Origin: Bacteroidales bacterium UBA3709
GTDB lineage: Bacteria > Bacteroidota > Bacteroidia > Bacteroidales > UBA932
Direction of reading: 5' to 3'
DNA length: 6,773 bases
Assembly: GCA_002372015.1 (NCBI GenBank)
Contig: DFIA01000016.1
Span: forward strand, 1-6,773
This document shows positions 1 through 6,723 of the stretch, piece by piece. The translations under genes and the position numbers were made by a program. The stretch's first letter is position 1. Every line of letters begins with the position of its first letter. The notes beneath the pieces are model-generated. The model saw only the letters and a list, made by a program, of their open reading frames with translations. It searched no databases and was not told where the DNA came from.

Positions 1-1910
1 GAGCGGTCTACCTTGTTGGTCAGCCAGTCTTTGCAGGCAACGCTCTCCAACCTGAGAACCTGCTGCAAATACTCAACAAACCTATCTGCGCTAAACTTTA
101 GAGGATTGAAGTGGTATTGAGCAGATTGGTCGTACATATATGTTTTTGGAGCACTACCAAACATATCGCTCATTTCTAAGTCTATGGCAGATACTCCGCT
201 TTTTTCGTCACGCAGAACGAATCTGTGATTGCCTGTAACTTGCCCGATTTCGTAGAATGGAGCTCTTTCTCTTTCTGCCACTCTTTTAAGCAAGCCTACG
301 TCATCGCTTTTTAGAGCCAATCCCATTCTTTCCTGGCTCTCGTTTCCAATAATTTCTTTCAGCGACAGAGTTGGATCGCCAACCGGAAGTTTACTTATAT
401 CTACCTTTCCTCCAGCTTCTTCTACCAGTTCGCTCAGGCAATTCAAGTGCCCTCCGGCTCCGTGATCGTGAACAGAAACTATAGGGTTATTATCCATTTC
501 AGCGAGAGCTCGTATTGCGTTGTAGTCTCTCTTTTGCATTTCTGCGTTGGCCCTCTGTATGGCATTGAGTTCTATTTGATTGCCATATTGTCCTGTGTTT
601 ACGCTGCTGACGGCTCCGCCGCCCATTCCTATCCTGTAATTATCGCCTCCCAATAAAACTAACTTATCGCCTTTTTGGGGAGTTTCTTTGGCGGCATCTG
701 ACTTCTTAGCAAACCCCACGCCACCGGCTAACATTATAACTTTGTCGTAGCCGAATTTAGGATTGTCTTTTTCTACCCCCTTTTGTTTTTCTGCATGTTC
801 AAATGTTAGTACGGAACCACATATTATAGTTTGTCCGAATTTGTTTCCAAAGTCGCTCGCTCCGTTTGAGGCTTTGGTAAGTATGTCTTCCGGGCTTTGA
901 TATAGCCATTTACGCGGTTTACCCTTTTGCCATGGTCTGAGAATAGGGGTAAGGGTCTTAGGATTGGTGCTGAACCTCGGATAGCTTGTCATGTAAACTG
1001 CTGTGCCGGCAATAGGAAAACTGCCCTTGCCTCCCGCCATACGGTCTCTGATTTCGCCACCAGTTCCTGTTGCAGCACCGTTGAATGGTTCTACGGTAGT
1101 AGGAAAGTTATGGGTTTCTGCTTTGAGGCTTATTACGGTTTCTCTCTCTTTGATTTTGAAGAACGATGGAGCATCGGGAGTTGACGGATAAAACATCTTG
1201 ATTTTTGGCCCTTGCAGAAAAGCACAGTTGTCTTTATATGCGCTTACTATGAGGTTTGGATTTTCTTTGGATGTTTTTTTAATCATCTGGAAAAGAGAAG
1301 ACTTCATCTCTTTACCATCTATTATAAAAGTGCCGTTAAAAATTTTATGCCTGCAATGCTCGCTGTTAACTTGGCTAAAGCCGAATACTTCACTATCTGT
1401 TAGCGGCCTACCTATTTTTTGGGCTACTGTATTGAGATAAGCTATTTCTTCTGAACTGAGAGCAAGGCCTTCTTGTTTGTTGTACTTTGCCAAATCTTTT
1501 ATATAGATAACTTTATTTGGCTCTTTATCTATGGTAAATATACCTTGATCCAGCCCGCTATAGAGCCTTTGCAGCATTTTGTCGTAGGCAGGTGCGCTCT
1601 TGGCTCGGCTTCTGTTTTCCTGCACTTTGCCGCCTTTTTTCTTATCTGTTTTGCCGGCAATAGGAAAGAATTCTTCCATCCTACTTACACCAGATATGTT
1701 CATGTTTTGAGTAATCTCCACAGCAGTAGTGCTCCATGGAGTTATCATTTCTCTTCTGGGGCCTATAAAATTACCATCTACATTTTCTTCTTTGATGAGA
1801 GTTGCGTTGCCAAGCAACCATTTGAGAGTATCTATGTCTTTACTGTTAGGAAGTATAGAACTCTGCACAGCAATAATGCTACCTGTTCTTGTCTTAAAAA
1901 AAAGAATCAT
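1..1910 (-). CDS. purL: Phosphoribosylformylglycinamidine synthase (large type), N-terminal half, cut by the left edge
   Basis: Reading the minus strand from 1910 gives 636 uninterrupted codons that run off the window. The enzyme (FGAM synthase) uses ATP and glutamine to convert FGAR to FGAM, the fourth step of purine synthesis, in the cytosol. Visible family motifs are VNSEHCRHKIFNG (residues 181-193), KAETHNFPTTVEPFNGAATG (263-282) followed by GGEIRDRMAGGKGS (284-297), GGDNYRIGMGGGAVSS (421-436), VHDHGAGGHLN (480-490) and NESQERMG (523-530). These belong to the N-terminal linker region and first synthetase half. The second half and the C-terminal glutaminase domain of the roughly 1,200-1,300-residue enzyme would lie beyond position 1. 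The ATG at 1910 is preferred because the protein then begins MILFFKT, as expected for Bacteroidota PurL; an in-frame ATG at 1958 would add 16 residues with no family look. It is transcribed divergently from folC. No frameshift or missing motif is seen. Function is very secure. Confidence 0.97.
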   Translation of the reverse strand, partial: MILFFKTRTGSIIAVQSSILPNSKDIDTLKWLLGNATLIKEENVDGNFIGPRREMITPWSTTAVEITQNMNISGVSRMEEFFPIAGKTDKKKGGKVQENRSRAKSAPAYDKMLQRLYSGLDQGIFTIDKEPNKVIYIKDLAKYNKQEGLALSSEEIAYLNTVAQKIGRPLTDSEVFGFSQVNSEHCRHKIFNGTFIIDGKEMKSSLFQMIKKTSKENPNLIVSAYKDNCAFLQGPKIKMFYPSTPDAPSFFKIKERETVISLKAETHNFPTTVEPFNGAATGTGGEIRDRMAGGKGSFPIAGTAVYMTSYPRFSTNPKTLTPILRPWQKGKPRKWLYQSPEDILTKASNGASDFGNKFGQTIICGSVLTFEHAEKQKGVEKDNPKFGYDKVIMLAGGVGFAKKSDAAKETPQKGDKLVLLGGDNYRIGMGGGAVSSVNTGQYGNQIELNAIQRANAEMQKRDYNAIRALAEMDNNPIVSVHDHGAGGHLNCLSELVEEAGGKVDISKLPVGDPTLSLKEIIGNESQERMGLALKSDDVGLLKRVAERERAPFYEIGQVTGNHRFVLRDEKSGVSAIDLEMSDMFGSAPKTYMYDQSAQYHFNPLKFSADRFVEYLQQVLRLESVACKDWLTNKVDR

Positions 1911-2008
1911 CTTTTCCGATAAAACTATTAGCTTGAATATCCTTGCGAATTTACGCATAAAATCGATACAAAAAAATATGCAAGCCCTTTTGCGGCACCT
2001 ATATTTTT

Positions 2009-2092
2009 GATTTATAGCCTATCTTTGTGGCATTTGAAATGCTTTACTTAATAGATAAAGTTTTATTGTTACAACTGTGCCGATTTATAGCC
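2009..2092. repeat. 11-bp direct repeat pair in the purL-folC intergenic region
   Basis: GATTTATAGCC occurs at 2009-2019 and again at 2082-2092, 73 bases apart start to start. Similarity continues with one base of offset (TATCT after the first copy, ATCT after the second). The first copy overlaps a candidate -7 box at 2020-2027. It may be a duplicated protein-binding site or a trace of local duplication. In AT-rich intergenic DNA chance is also possible. Confidence 0.5.
2020..2027 (+). promoter_or_regulatory. Candidate Bacteroidota -7 box for folC
   Basis: TATCTTTG matches the phylum's TAnnTTTG -7 consensus exactly and faces folC. It would give a leader of about 100 bases. The upstream TTTG expected some 19-20 bases away is not there: the nearest TTTTG (1988-1992) is 27 bases away, so the match is incomplete. 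A 13-base palindrome (GCATTTGAAATGC, 2030-2042) lies just downstream, where transcription would begin. Confidence 0.4.
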
Positions 2093-2108
2093 ATCTGAAT
2101 TATTTATC

Positions 2109-2116
2109 TAATTTTG
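2109..2116 (+). promoter_or_regulatory. Alternative candidate -7 box close to folC
   Basis: TAATTTTG fits TAnnTTTG and ends 15 bases before the folC ATG, so any transcript would have a very short leader. No TTTG is found at the proper upstream distance. In this AT-rich stretch a chance match is quite likely, so it is given as a weaker alternative to the box at 2020. Confidence 0.22.
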
Positions 2117-2131
2117 ACTATATTTTGAAAT

Positions 2132-3694
2132 ATGACAGACAACGAATACAATACATTGTTGGAGCGTATATATGAGAAGTTTCCGTCTTTTCAGGTAGTA
2201 GGAGACAGGGCTTTTAAACCCGGGCTCGATAATATGAAGAGCATAGATGCACTCCTTTCACATCCTTCCAAAGATTTTATTTCTGTACATGTGGCCGGAA
2301 CTAACGGTAAAGGTTCTGTAAGTCACATGTTGGCAGCGGCTTTAATGCAACTTCCAAAGAATTTTCTGAAAGAAGGTGCACATAAATCTTTAGCTTCTCT
2401 AAAGGCTCGAGTAGGGCTTTATACTTCTCCCCATTTGGTAGATTTTAGAGAGCGAATCAAAGTAGATGGCGAGATGGTGCCAAAAGAGTGGGTTTATAAC
2501 TACCTTATACGCCATTTAGAAATGTTTGAGGCAGTAGGGGCATCTTTCTTCGAAATTACTACTGCAATGGCTTTCAGTTATTTCTCTTATAAAAAAGTAG
2601 ATATAGCAGTAATTGAATGTGGGCTGGGAGGCCGTTTAGATGCAACCAATATTCTTGCGCCCATAACCTGCGTGATAACCAACATAGGTTACGATCATAT
2701 GCAGTACTTGGGGAATACCCTTGTGGAGATAGCTGCAGAAAAAGGCGGAATTATTAAACCGTCAACTCCTGTAATAGTTGGCGAGGTGAATGATAGCAGT
2801 ATTCGTGATGTATTTACGGATAGAGCGGACAAGTGTTCTGCGAGCCTATATTTTGCAGAAAAACTCACTCCTTTTACTTTATTGCCAGAAGGAGTACGTT
2901 ATTCTAAGTGCGATGCGTTTGATTTAGATATTAAAATACCAAAGTCTGTAATAAGCCTTGCTACTTGTATTTTAGCAGGTGTTGATATTAGCAAGATGGA
3001 TTTGCAGGGCGATTGCCAAAAGAAGAATATTAAAACCGTGAGTATGGCTCTTGCGGTTATTCTAAAAAAAATGAGCATTAGAAGCCTGTGTACGCTCTCT
3101 GAAGAAATGTTGTCTGAAATGTTACTGGCTATAGAAAATGCAGCAAAGCTTACAGGCTTGCGCGGCAGATGGGAAAAACTTTCAGATAATCCGCTTATTA
3201 TCTGCGATATTGGGCATAATGCACACGGGATGAGAGTGCTGATGCCTCAGGTAGAGCGCACTTTTACTCAGCGGTTGGTTGAATGGGGGCAGGCTTCAAA
3301 GAAGCCACGGCTGATAATGCTTTTTGGAGTGATGAAAGACAAAGATATTGCTTCTGAGGTAGAATACCTTCCAAGAGATGCTTGGTATCTATATGTGAAT
3401 GCTTCAACCCCAAGAGCTATGCCTGCTGAGGAGTTAAAGGCCAAGATGGATGCTTTTGGCTTTAATGGCCAGATAGCAGGAGTTGTAGGTAGCGCAGGCC
3501 GCAATGCGGAAGCTGGAATTTGTACAAGTGGAACAGTGGCGATATGTTCAGGAGAAAGCCTGAGAACTGAGCATACTGAGGCGGGCAGTATTAAAGCGGG
3601 AATAGAGTGGGTATGCAAAAACGCAGATCCACAAGACTTTGTTTTCATAGGGGGCAGTTCGTACGTGGTTGCTGAGGTTTTGCCGTTAATGTAG
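2132..3694 (+). CDS. folC: Bifunctional dihydrofolate synthase / folylpolyglutamate synthase
   Basis: This 520-residue cytosolic Mur-ligase-fold enzyme uses ATP to add glutamate to dihydropteroate and to extend the glutamate tail of reduced folates. Visible motifs are the P-loop VAGTNGKGS (residues 54-62), LYTSPHLVDFRERI (96-109), ECGLGGRLDATN (162-173), ITNIGYDHMQYLG (182-194), AAEKGGIIK (201-209, whose Lys204 aligns with the carbamylated lysine of the family), LRGRWE (343-348), CDIGHN (358-363, C-terminal ligase domain), FGVMKDKD (398-405) and GGSSYVVAEVL (507-517). It is clearly longer than the usual 420-440 residues. The extra length appears to lie at about 70-92, before the YTSPHL motif, and at about 455-490, before the last helix and strand. 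The ATG at 2132 is well fixed because an in-frame TGA lies at 2126-2128. No Shine-Dalgarno sequence is seen, as is normal for the phylum. It diverges from purL and probably forms its own transcription unit. No hairpin terminator follows it. Confidence 0.96.
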   Translation: MTDNEYNTLLERIYEKFPSFQVVGDRAFKPGLDNMKSIDALLSHPSKDFISVHVAGTNGKGSVSHMLAAALMQLPKNFLKEGAHKSLASLKARVGLYTSPHLVDFRERIKVDGEMVPKEWVYNYLIRHLEMFEAVGASFFEITTAMAFSYFSYKKVDIAVIECGLGGRLDATNILAPITCVITNIGYDHMQYLGNTLVEIAAEKGGIIKPSTPVIVGEVNDSSIRDVFTDRADKCSASLYFAEKLTPFTLLPEGVRYSKCDAFDLDIKIPKSVISLATCILAGVDISKMDLQGDCQKKNIKTVSMALAVILKKMSIRSLCTLSEEMLSEMLLAIENAAKLTGLRGRWEKLSDNPLIICDIGHNAHGMRVLMPQVERTFTQRLVEWGQASKKPRLIMLFGVMKDKDIASEVEYLPRDAWYLYVNASTPRAMPAEELKAKMDAFGFNGQIAGVVGSAGRNAEAGICTSGTVAICSGESLRTEHTEAGSIKAGIEWVCKNADPQDFVFIGGSSYVVAEVLPLM

Positions 3695-3718
3695 AAACCT
3701 TTCTTCTGTGTGTGAGTG

Positions 3719-3748
3719 TTTGCAAATTCGGAAAAGTTTTTATCTTTG
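3719..3748 (+). promoter_or_regulatory. Bacteroidota-type promoter upstream of the surface-protein gene
   Basis: TTTG at 3719-3722 (-33 element) is followed after 18 bases by TATCTTTG at 3741-3748 (-7 element), which matches the phylum's TTTG / TAnnTTTG pattern in sequence and spacing. Transcription should begin near 3753-3757, leaving about 240 bases before the large reading frame. It lies just after folC, so the surface gene has its own promoter. Confidence 0.7.
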
Positions 3749-3843
3749 CAGCGTGGGATTCAGCGGTCTTTGAATTTTTAGCTTCTGTGCAACCCAAATA
3801 AAACCAATGAAAAGACTTGAAAACATAACCGTTTGCCTGTGCA

Positions 3844-3873
3844 ATTTTCTCAATGCCTTGGTATTGAGAAAAT
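3844..3873. repeat. Perfect 11-bp inverted repeat (hairpin)
   Basis: ATTTTCTCAAT (3844-3854) and its exact complement ATTGAGAAAAT (3863-3873) flank eight bases, two pairs of which could also close. The hairpin lies inside the predicted transcript, seven bases before the G run. No T tract follows it on either strand, so it does not look like an intrinsic terminator. It may be an RNA leader structure or the end of a short repeat element. Confidence 0.75.
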
Positions 3874-3879
3874 ACGCTA

Positions 3880-3888
3880 GGGGGGGGG
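3880..3888 (+). repeat. Homopolymer tract of nine G
   Basis: Nine G in a row follow ACGCTA and precede TATGTAAC. Tracts of this kind change length by polymerase slippage and often control surface-protein genes. In the frame from the ATG at 3807, nine G keep the frame open, whereas eight bring TAA at about 3901 and ten bring TAA directly after the tract. None of these lengths fuses that frame to the fimbrillin-like gene. The tract is also prone to sequencing error. Confidence 0.85.
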
Positions 3889-3909
3889 TATGTAACTATC
3901 TAAAAACCA

Positions 3910-3926
3910 GCAACTTACAAAGTTGC
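3910..3926. repeat. Second short hairpin in the leader
   Basis: GCAACTT and AAGTTGC form a perfect 7-bp stem with the loop ACA. It lies 21 bases after the G run and is followed by GTTCTTGCGTTTTCGGG, which is not a clean T tract. With the hairpin at 3844 and the G run it may form one module; the family is not recognised. Confidence 0.6.
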
Positions 3927-3996
3927 GTTCTTGCGTTTTCGGGTTTTCTTTGCAGAATTTTCTACTGTTTTTCCGCAGATTTAAAATATACCGGTA

Positions 3997-6639
3997 GTGC
4001 TCTTTGCATTGGCATCATCCGGGTGTTTCATGTTGTATTCCAGAGGTCTGTTTGTTCCTCTGGGCGGTGCTTCGTTCCCTTCCCCAAATATGCAATATGC
4101 TTATATGGCTTCAGGTTCTTATGCCTCTACTCCCAATGAAACGGTGAATCTGTCTTATCACCCATGCTTCAGTGCAGTAGAGGTAAAATTGGTAAAGCCT
4201 GAGATTATGACTTCAAAAGTGCGACTCAAGGAGGCGGTTCTTACGGCTGGCTGCGGTAGCGGAAATGTTATTTCAGATGCGGCGAACATCACTATGGAAG
4301 AAGCTGCCGGTCTTACGCAGAAGGTAACTTGGAGCAAAACCGATTCGCGTCCCGATATAGCATACGAATTGGAAGGTGCTACAGCTTCAGCTGTTTTAGG
4401 CAACACTATAACAGTTACTTTCCTTGATCAGACAGGAACCCAGGTATCTCCAGAACTGGATGAAGTGGTGCCAGTAAGCTTCACTTTTCTTCTTCTTCCA
4501 GAGAATATTACACAGCTTGTTCTTACTCTCAAATTGGAAGTTGAAGGCTCCGCAGACCAGACCAAGTCTATCAAACTTCAGACAATAGACCGCAGCGGTA
4601 CTAAGGCTTGGATACCTTTGGCTAAATACAAGAAACTTACTATTACAAACCTCTCGCTTCCTGGAGTGGAATACCATATTACCACACCATACAATATTTC
4701 TTATGTAGGGCACAATTCCTTTACTTCAAACAATTTTGTTATAGATAGTTACAAACTGGATAGGTCTGTGTCTCCGGCAGTAAAAACCGCAGAGCCAGAC
4801 ATTGTTATAGAGTACTCTCCCGGTTATGCTCCTGCAGATACTCCAAATGAACCTTCTTCCATTCCTGAAACAGACTGGATGTCATCTTCTCCTTCCTGGC
4901 TTGGAGGAAGTTCTGGCCTTGCCAAGCAAAGTGCAGACCTTACCTACAATGCAACCATTTCTTATCAGAGCAATTTCTCAAACACTACAGACCCTATAGA
5001 CTATGTAGATTACCAGACAACCAGGCTCAGAGCAAATGGAATAGTGGGTACAAGAGAGGCTCCGATAGATTTGAGTATGCAGCGTACCTGGTCTCAGGGC
5101 GGAAGCTATGAAAGGCCGTCCGGGCAGCCGGTTACTGCCAACTGTTATGTTGTAAGGGCTGCCGGCTGGTATATGCTGCCTCTTATATATGGTAACGCCA
5201 TAGACTACTCTAAGAATACGAATATTTCAGCAAATGACCGCAATGGAGGAAATCGCACTTCATATTATAACGAGAATTATGCCTTTGGGGTAAACTTAGT
5301 TAGTTCTGCATATACATATGTAAAGCCGCATATCTTAGCTAACTTTGAGGATCATGTAGAAGGATCATATACCGGTGTATATAGAGGATTTGGTCTATGG
5401 GAGGATACAGACGGTTCTGCACCTGTGCTTGTAAACAATTCCGTTGAAATTGTAGAGTGGAATGAAATACAGAATGCTACAACTTCCGGCTTGGATGGTG
5501 TAAAGTACATGAGGTTCTATATAGATCCGTCCAATATTAGGCAATGCAATATATTATTGGCTTTGAGCGGTACGTCCAACGGTACAGAATATATTTTATG
5601 GAGTTGGCATATATGGGTAACTCCTGAGGATTTAACTCCGGTTACTCTCACACATTCATATACCAAAATAATTGATCAGAATACAAATCCGCCAAGAACA
5701 CAGATATATACATCTACCAACAATACTATGCCTGTTCCTCTTGGTTGGTGCGATGGTAAATCTGCAGGCGGTTTATCTGTAAAAAAATATGATGATTGGG
5801 GAGATTGTTGGGTGAGGGTTTATCAGAGAGGAAGAAAAGAAAGTACAATGGCATATTTCAAGATTTCTCATAGAGGAGATGCTTCCAGTTCAGGTTCGGT
5901 TATCCGAAGTGGAGATTGTACCCTATATAACTGGGGGCGTAAAGATCCTCTTGTTGCATTTAGTAATGCCGGTAGCAGCGGTTCCCTCCTCCTCAAAAAT
6001 AACCACTGTCCAACAGAGAGGTTTGCAGAAACACTATATAATCAAACCCGTGGCTCGCGTATCAAAGTAACTAATCCTACTCAATATACTTCCTCCTATG
6101 GCGATGCCAGTTTAGCTACTCGTCATCCATACGCATTAACTGAAGTTAGGTATATCAATAATAACTCCGAAGTTGTGAATTGGGGGAGAACTATGGGCTT
6201 CTTCTGGAACAATGGATATCAGAATTTAGGTGACTACCAAGGGAACTATGCTTACCATAAAACAGTCTATGATCCATGCCCACCAGACTACTCTGTGCCA
6301 TTTGTGCCATTTAATTTTAGTGCAGATGAATATCCTCCTTCTTCTCCTTCTTCTTCTTCTGCTTATTTAGGAGCATCAGTTGTTGATGGTATGACAATTT
6401 ATAGATTTAAAAGGAATCCGCAAGATACATCCGACGGCTTTGCTATTCCTGCAGCTCGTGGTACAGGTTCTGATGGATATAATGGACCCGCCTCTCAGCC
6501 TTACGCTTACTGGACATGTGGTTCAAAAAGCGTGGGGCAAGCGTGGTATGTTTCTATACAAAGTGGTCGCACGTACCCTTACTGGGTTAACTACCAGAAC
6601 TGTCTGTACCCGATCTTCCCCGGACCTGAGGTCAAATAA
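3997..6639 (+). CDS. Fimbrillin-like exported surface protein with irregular N-terminus
   Basis: Most likely a cell-surface or pilus-associated protein of Bacteroidales; ligand and exact role cannot be read. Residues are numbered from GTG 3997 of the 880-codon frame. Residues 1-15 contain LFALASSGC, a lipobox-like site at Cys10, but no positively charged start precedes it, and TAA at 3982-3984 stops the frame 12 bases upstream. Residues about 45-225 resemble the fimbrillin fold (SYHPCFSAVEVKL, then LLPENITQLVLTLKLEVEG, then WIPLAKYKKLTIT). Residues 275-305 are a Pro/Ser-rich linker. Then come TANCYVVRAAGWYMLPLIYG (380-399), WSWHIWVT (535-542), LGWCDG (582-587), YNWGRKDP (644-651), VTNPTQY (691-697), and VYDPCPPDYSVP (757-768) with a Ser run (782-788) and YAYWT (836-840). 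The latter half resembles the Fibrobacter-type major paralogous domain seen in Bacteroidota surface proteins. No type IX secretion tail is evident. In-frame ATGs at 4030 and 4087 are other possible starts. It has its own promoter, with a G run in the leader. The coding frame is secure; the true start is not. Confidence 0.85.
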   Translation: MLFALASSGCFMLYSRGLFVPLGGASFPSPNMQYAYMASGSYASTPNETVNLSYHPCFSAVEVKLVKPEIMTSKVRLKEAVLTAGCGSGNVISDAANITMEEAAGLTQKVTWSKTDSRPDIAYELEGATASAVLGNTITVTFLDQTGTQVSPELDEVVPVSFTFLLLPENITQLVLTLKLEVEGSADQTKSIKLQTIDRSGTKAWIPLAKYKKLTITNLSLPGVEYHITTPYNISYVGHNSFTSNNFVIDSYKLDRSVSPAVKTAEPDIVIEYSPGYAPADTPNEPSSIPETDWMSSSPSWLGGSSGLAKQSADLTYNATISYQSNFSNTTDPIDYVDYQTTRLRANGIVGTREAPIDLSMQRTWSQGGSYERPSGQPVTANCYVVRAAGWYMLPLIYGNAIDYSKNTNISANDRNGGNRTSYYNENYAFGVNLVSSAYTYVKPHILANFEDHVEGSYTGVYRGFGLWEDTDGSAPVLVNNSVEIVEWNEIQNATTSGLDGVKYMRFYIDPSNIRQCNILLALSGTSNGTEYILWSWHIWVTPEDLTPVTLTHSYTKIIDQNTNPPRTQIYTSTNNTMPVPLGWCDGKSAGGLSVKKYDDWGDCWVRVYQRGRKESTMAYFKISHRGDASSSGSVIRSGDCTLYNWGRKDPLVAFSNAGSSGSLLLKNNHCPTERFAETLYNQTRGSRIKVTNPTQYTSSYGDASLATRHPYALTEVRYINNNSEVVNWGRTMGFFWNNGYQNLGDYQGNYAYHKTVYDPCPPDYSVPFVPFNFSADEYPPSSPSSSSAYLGASVVDGMTIYRFKRNPQDTSDGFAIPAARGTGSDGYNGPASQPYAYWTCGSKSVGQAWYVSIQSGRTYPYWVNYQNCLYPIFPGPEVK
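6334..6360 (+). repeat. CTT/TCT microsatellite encoding a serine run
   Basis: From 6334 to 6360 the strand is almost only pyrimidine triplets, ending in repeated TCT, and encodes the Pro/Ser stretch PPSSPSSSS (residues 780-788) of the fimbrillin-like protein. Slippage by whole triplets would change serine number without breaking the frame. Confidence 0.65.
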
Positions 6640-6647
6640 TTTTTTTT
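6623..6647 (+). terminator. Weak candidate terminator after the surface-protein gene
   Basis: GACC-TGA-GGTC (6623-6633) can form a 4-bp stem inside the last codons, and eight T follow at 6640-6647 after AAATAA. The stem is short and separated from the T tract, so termination here is only plausible. It is the only hairpin-plus-T arrangement between the gene and the tRNA promoter. Confidence 0.3.
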
Positions 6648-6655
6648 CAAAAAGA

Positions 6656-6686
6656 TTTGCATTATTGAAAGAAAGCACTACCTTTG
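6656..6686 (+). promoter_or_regulatory. Bacteroidota-type promoter for the tRNA-Val gene
   Basis: TTTG at 6656-6659 and TACCTTTG at 6679-6686 are 19 bases apart, a full match to the phylum's -33/-7 consensus and preferred spacing. Transcription should begin near 6692, about 30 bases before the tRNA. It shows that the tRNA is transcribed separately from the surface-protein gene. Confidence 0.78.
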
Positions 6687-6723
6687 CAGTCCTAAAACAA
6701 TTGGGCCGTAGTGGCCGCGATTC

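Larger units (their letters stand above)
3695..3996 (+). other. Leader/intergenic region between folC and the surface-protein gene
   Basis: This 302-base stretch has no convincing gene. It holds a promoter (3719-3748), an ATG at 3807 opening a frame that begins MKRLENI, a perfect hairpin (3844-3873), nine G in a row (3880-3888) and a second hairpin (3910-3926). The frame from 3807 stays open through the G run to 4139 but is cysteine-rich, has no recognisable domain and overlaps the fimbrillin-like gene in another phase. The phase used by the large gene is blocked here by stops, the last being TAA at 3982-3984. It may be an untranslated leader, an inserted short repeat, or the damaged start of the downstream gene. 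Confidence 0.6.

Noticed and set aside
447..2010. Several plus-strand frames of 60-150 codons over the left part
   Set aside because: They lie opposite purL, whose minus-strand frame is continuous and carries clear family motifs.
3268..3648. 126-codon minus-strand frame
   Set aside because: It is the shadow of folC codons on the other strand and has no recognisable features.
3703..3789. Direct repeat CTTCTGTG flanking the promoter (3703-3710 and 3782-3789)
   Set aside because: Eight bases only, and direct rather than inverted, so it does not support an invertible promoter. No longer inverted repeats flank the promoter.
3807..4139. 110-codon plus-strand frame starting MKRLENI
   Set aside because: It has no domain, is rich in Cys and Phe, overlaps the well-supported fimbrillin-like frame and has no signal peptide pattern. 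It is treated as leader sequence, though its ATG may matter if a frameshift exists.
6704..6716. GGCC-GTAGT-GGCC inverted repeat before the tRNA
   Set aside because: Only four base pairs and likely chance; it could be a small leader hairpin but nothing more supports it.
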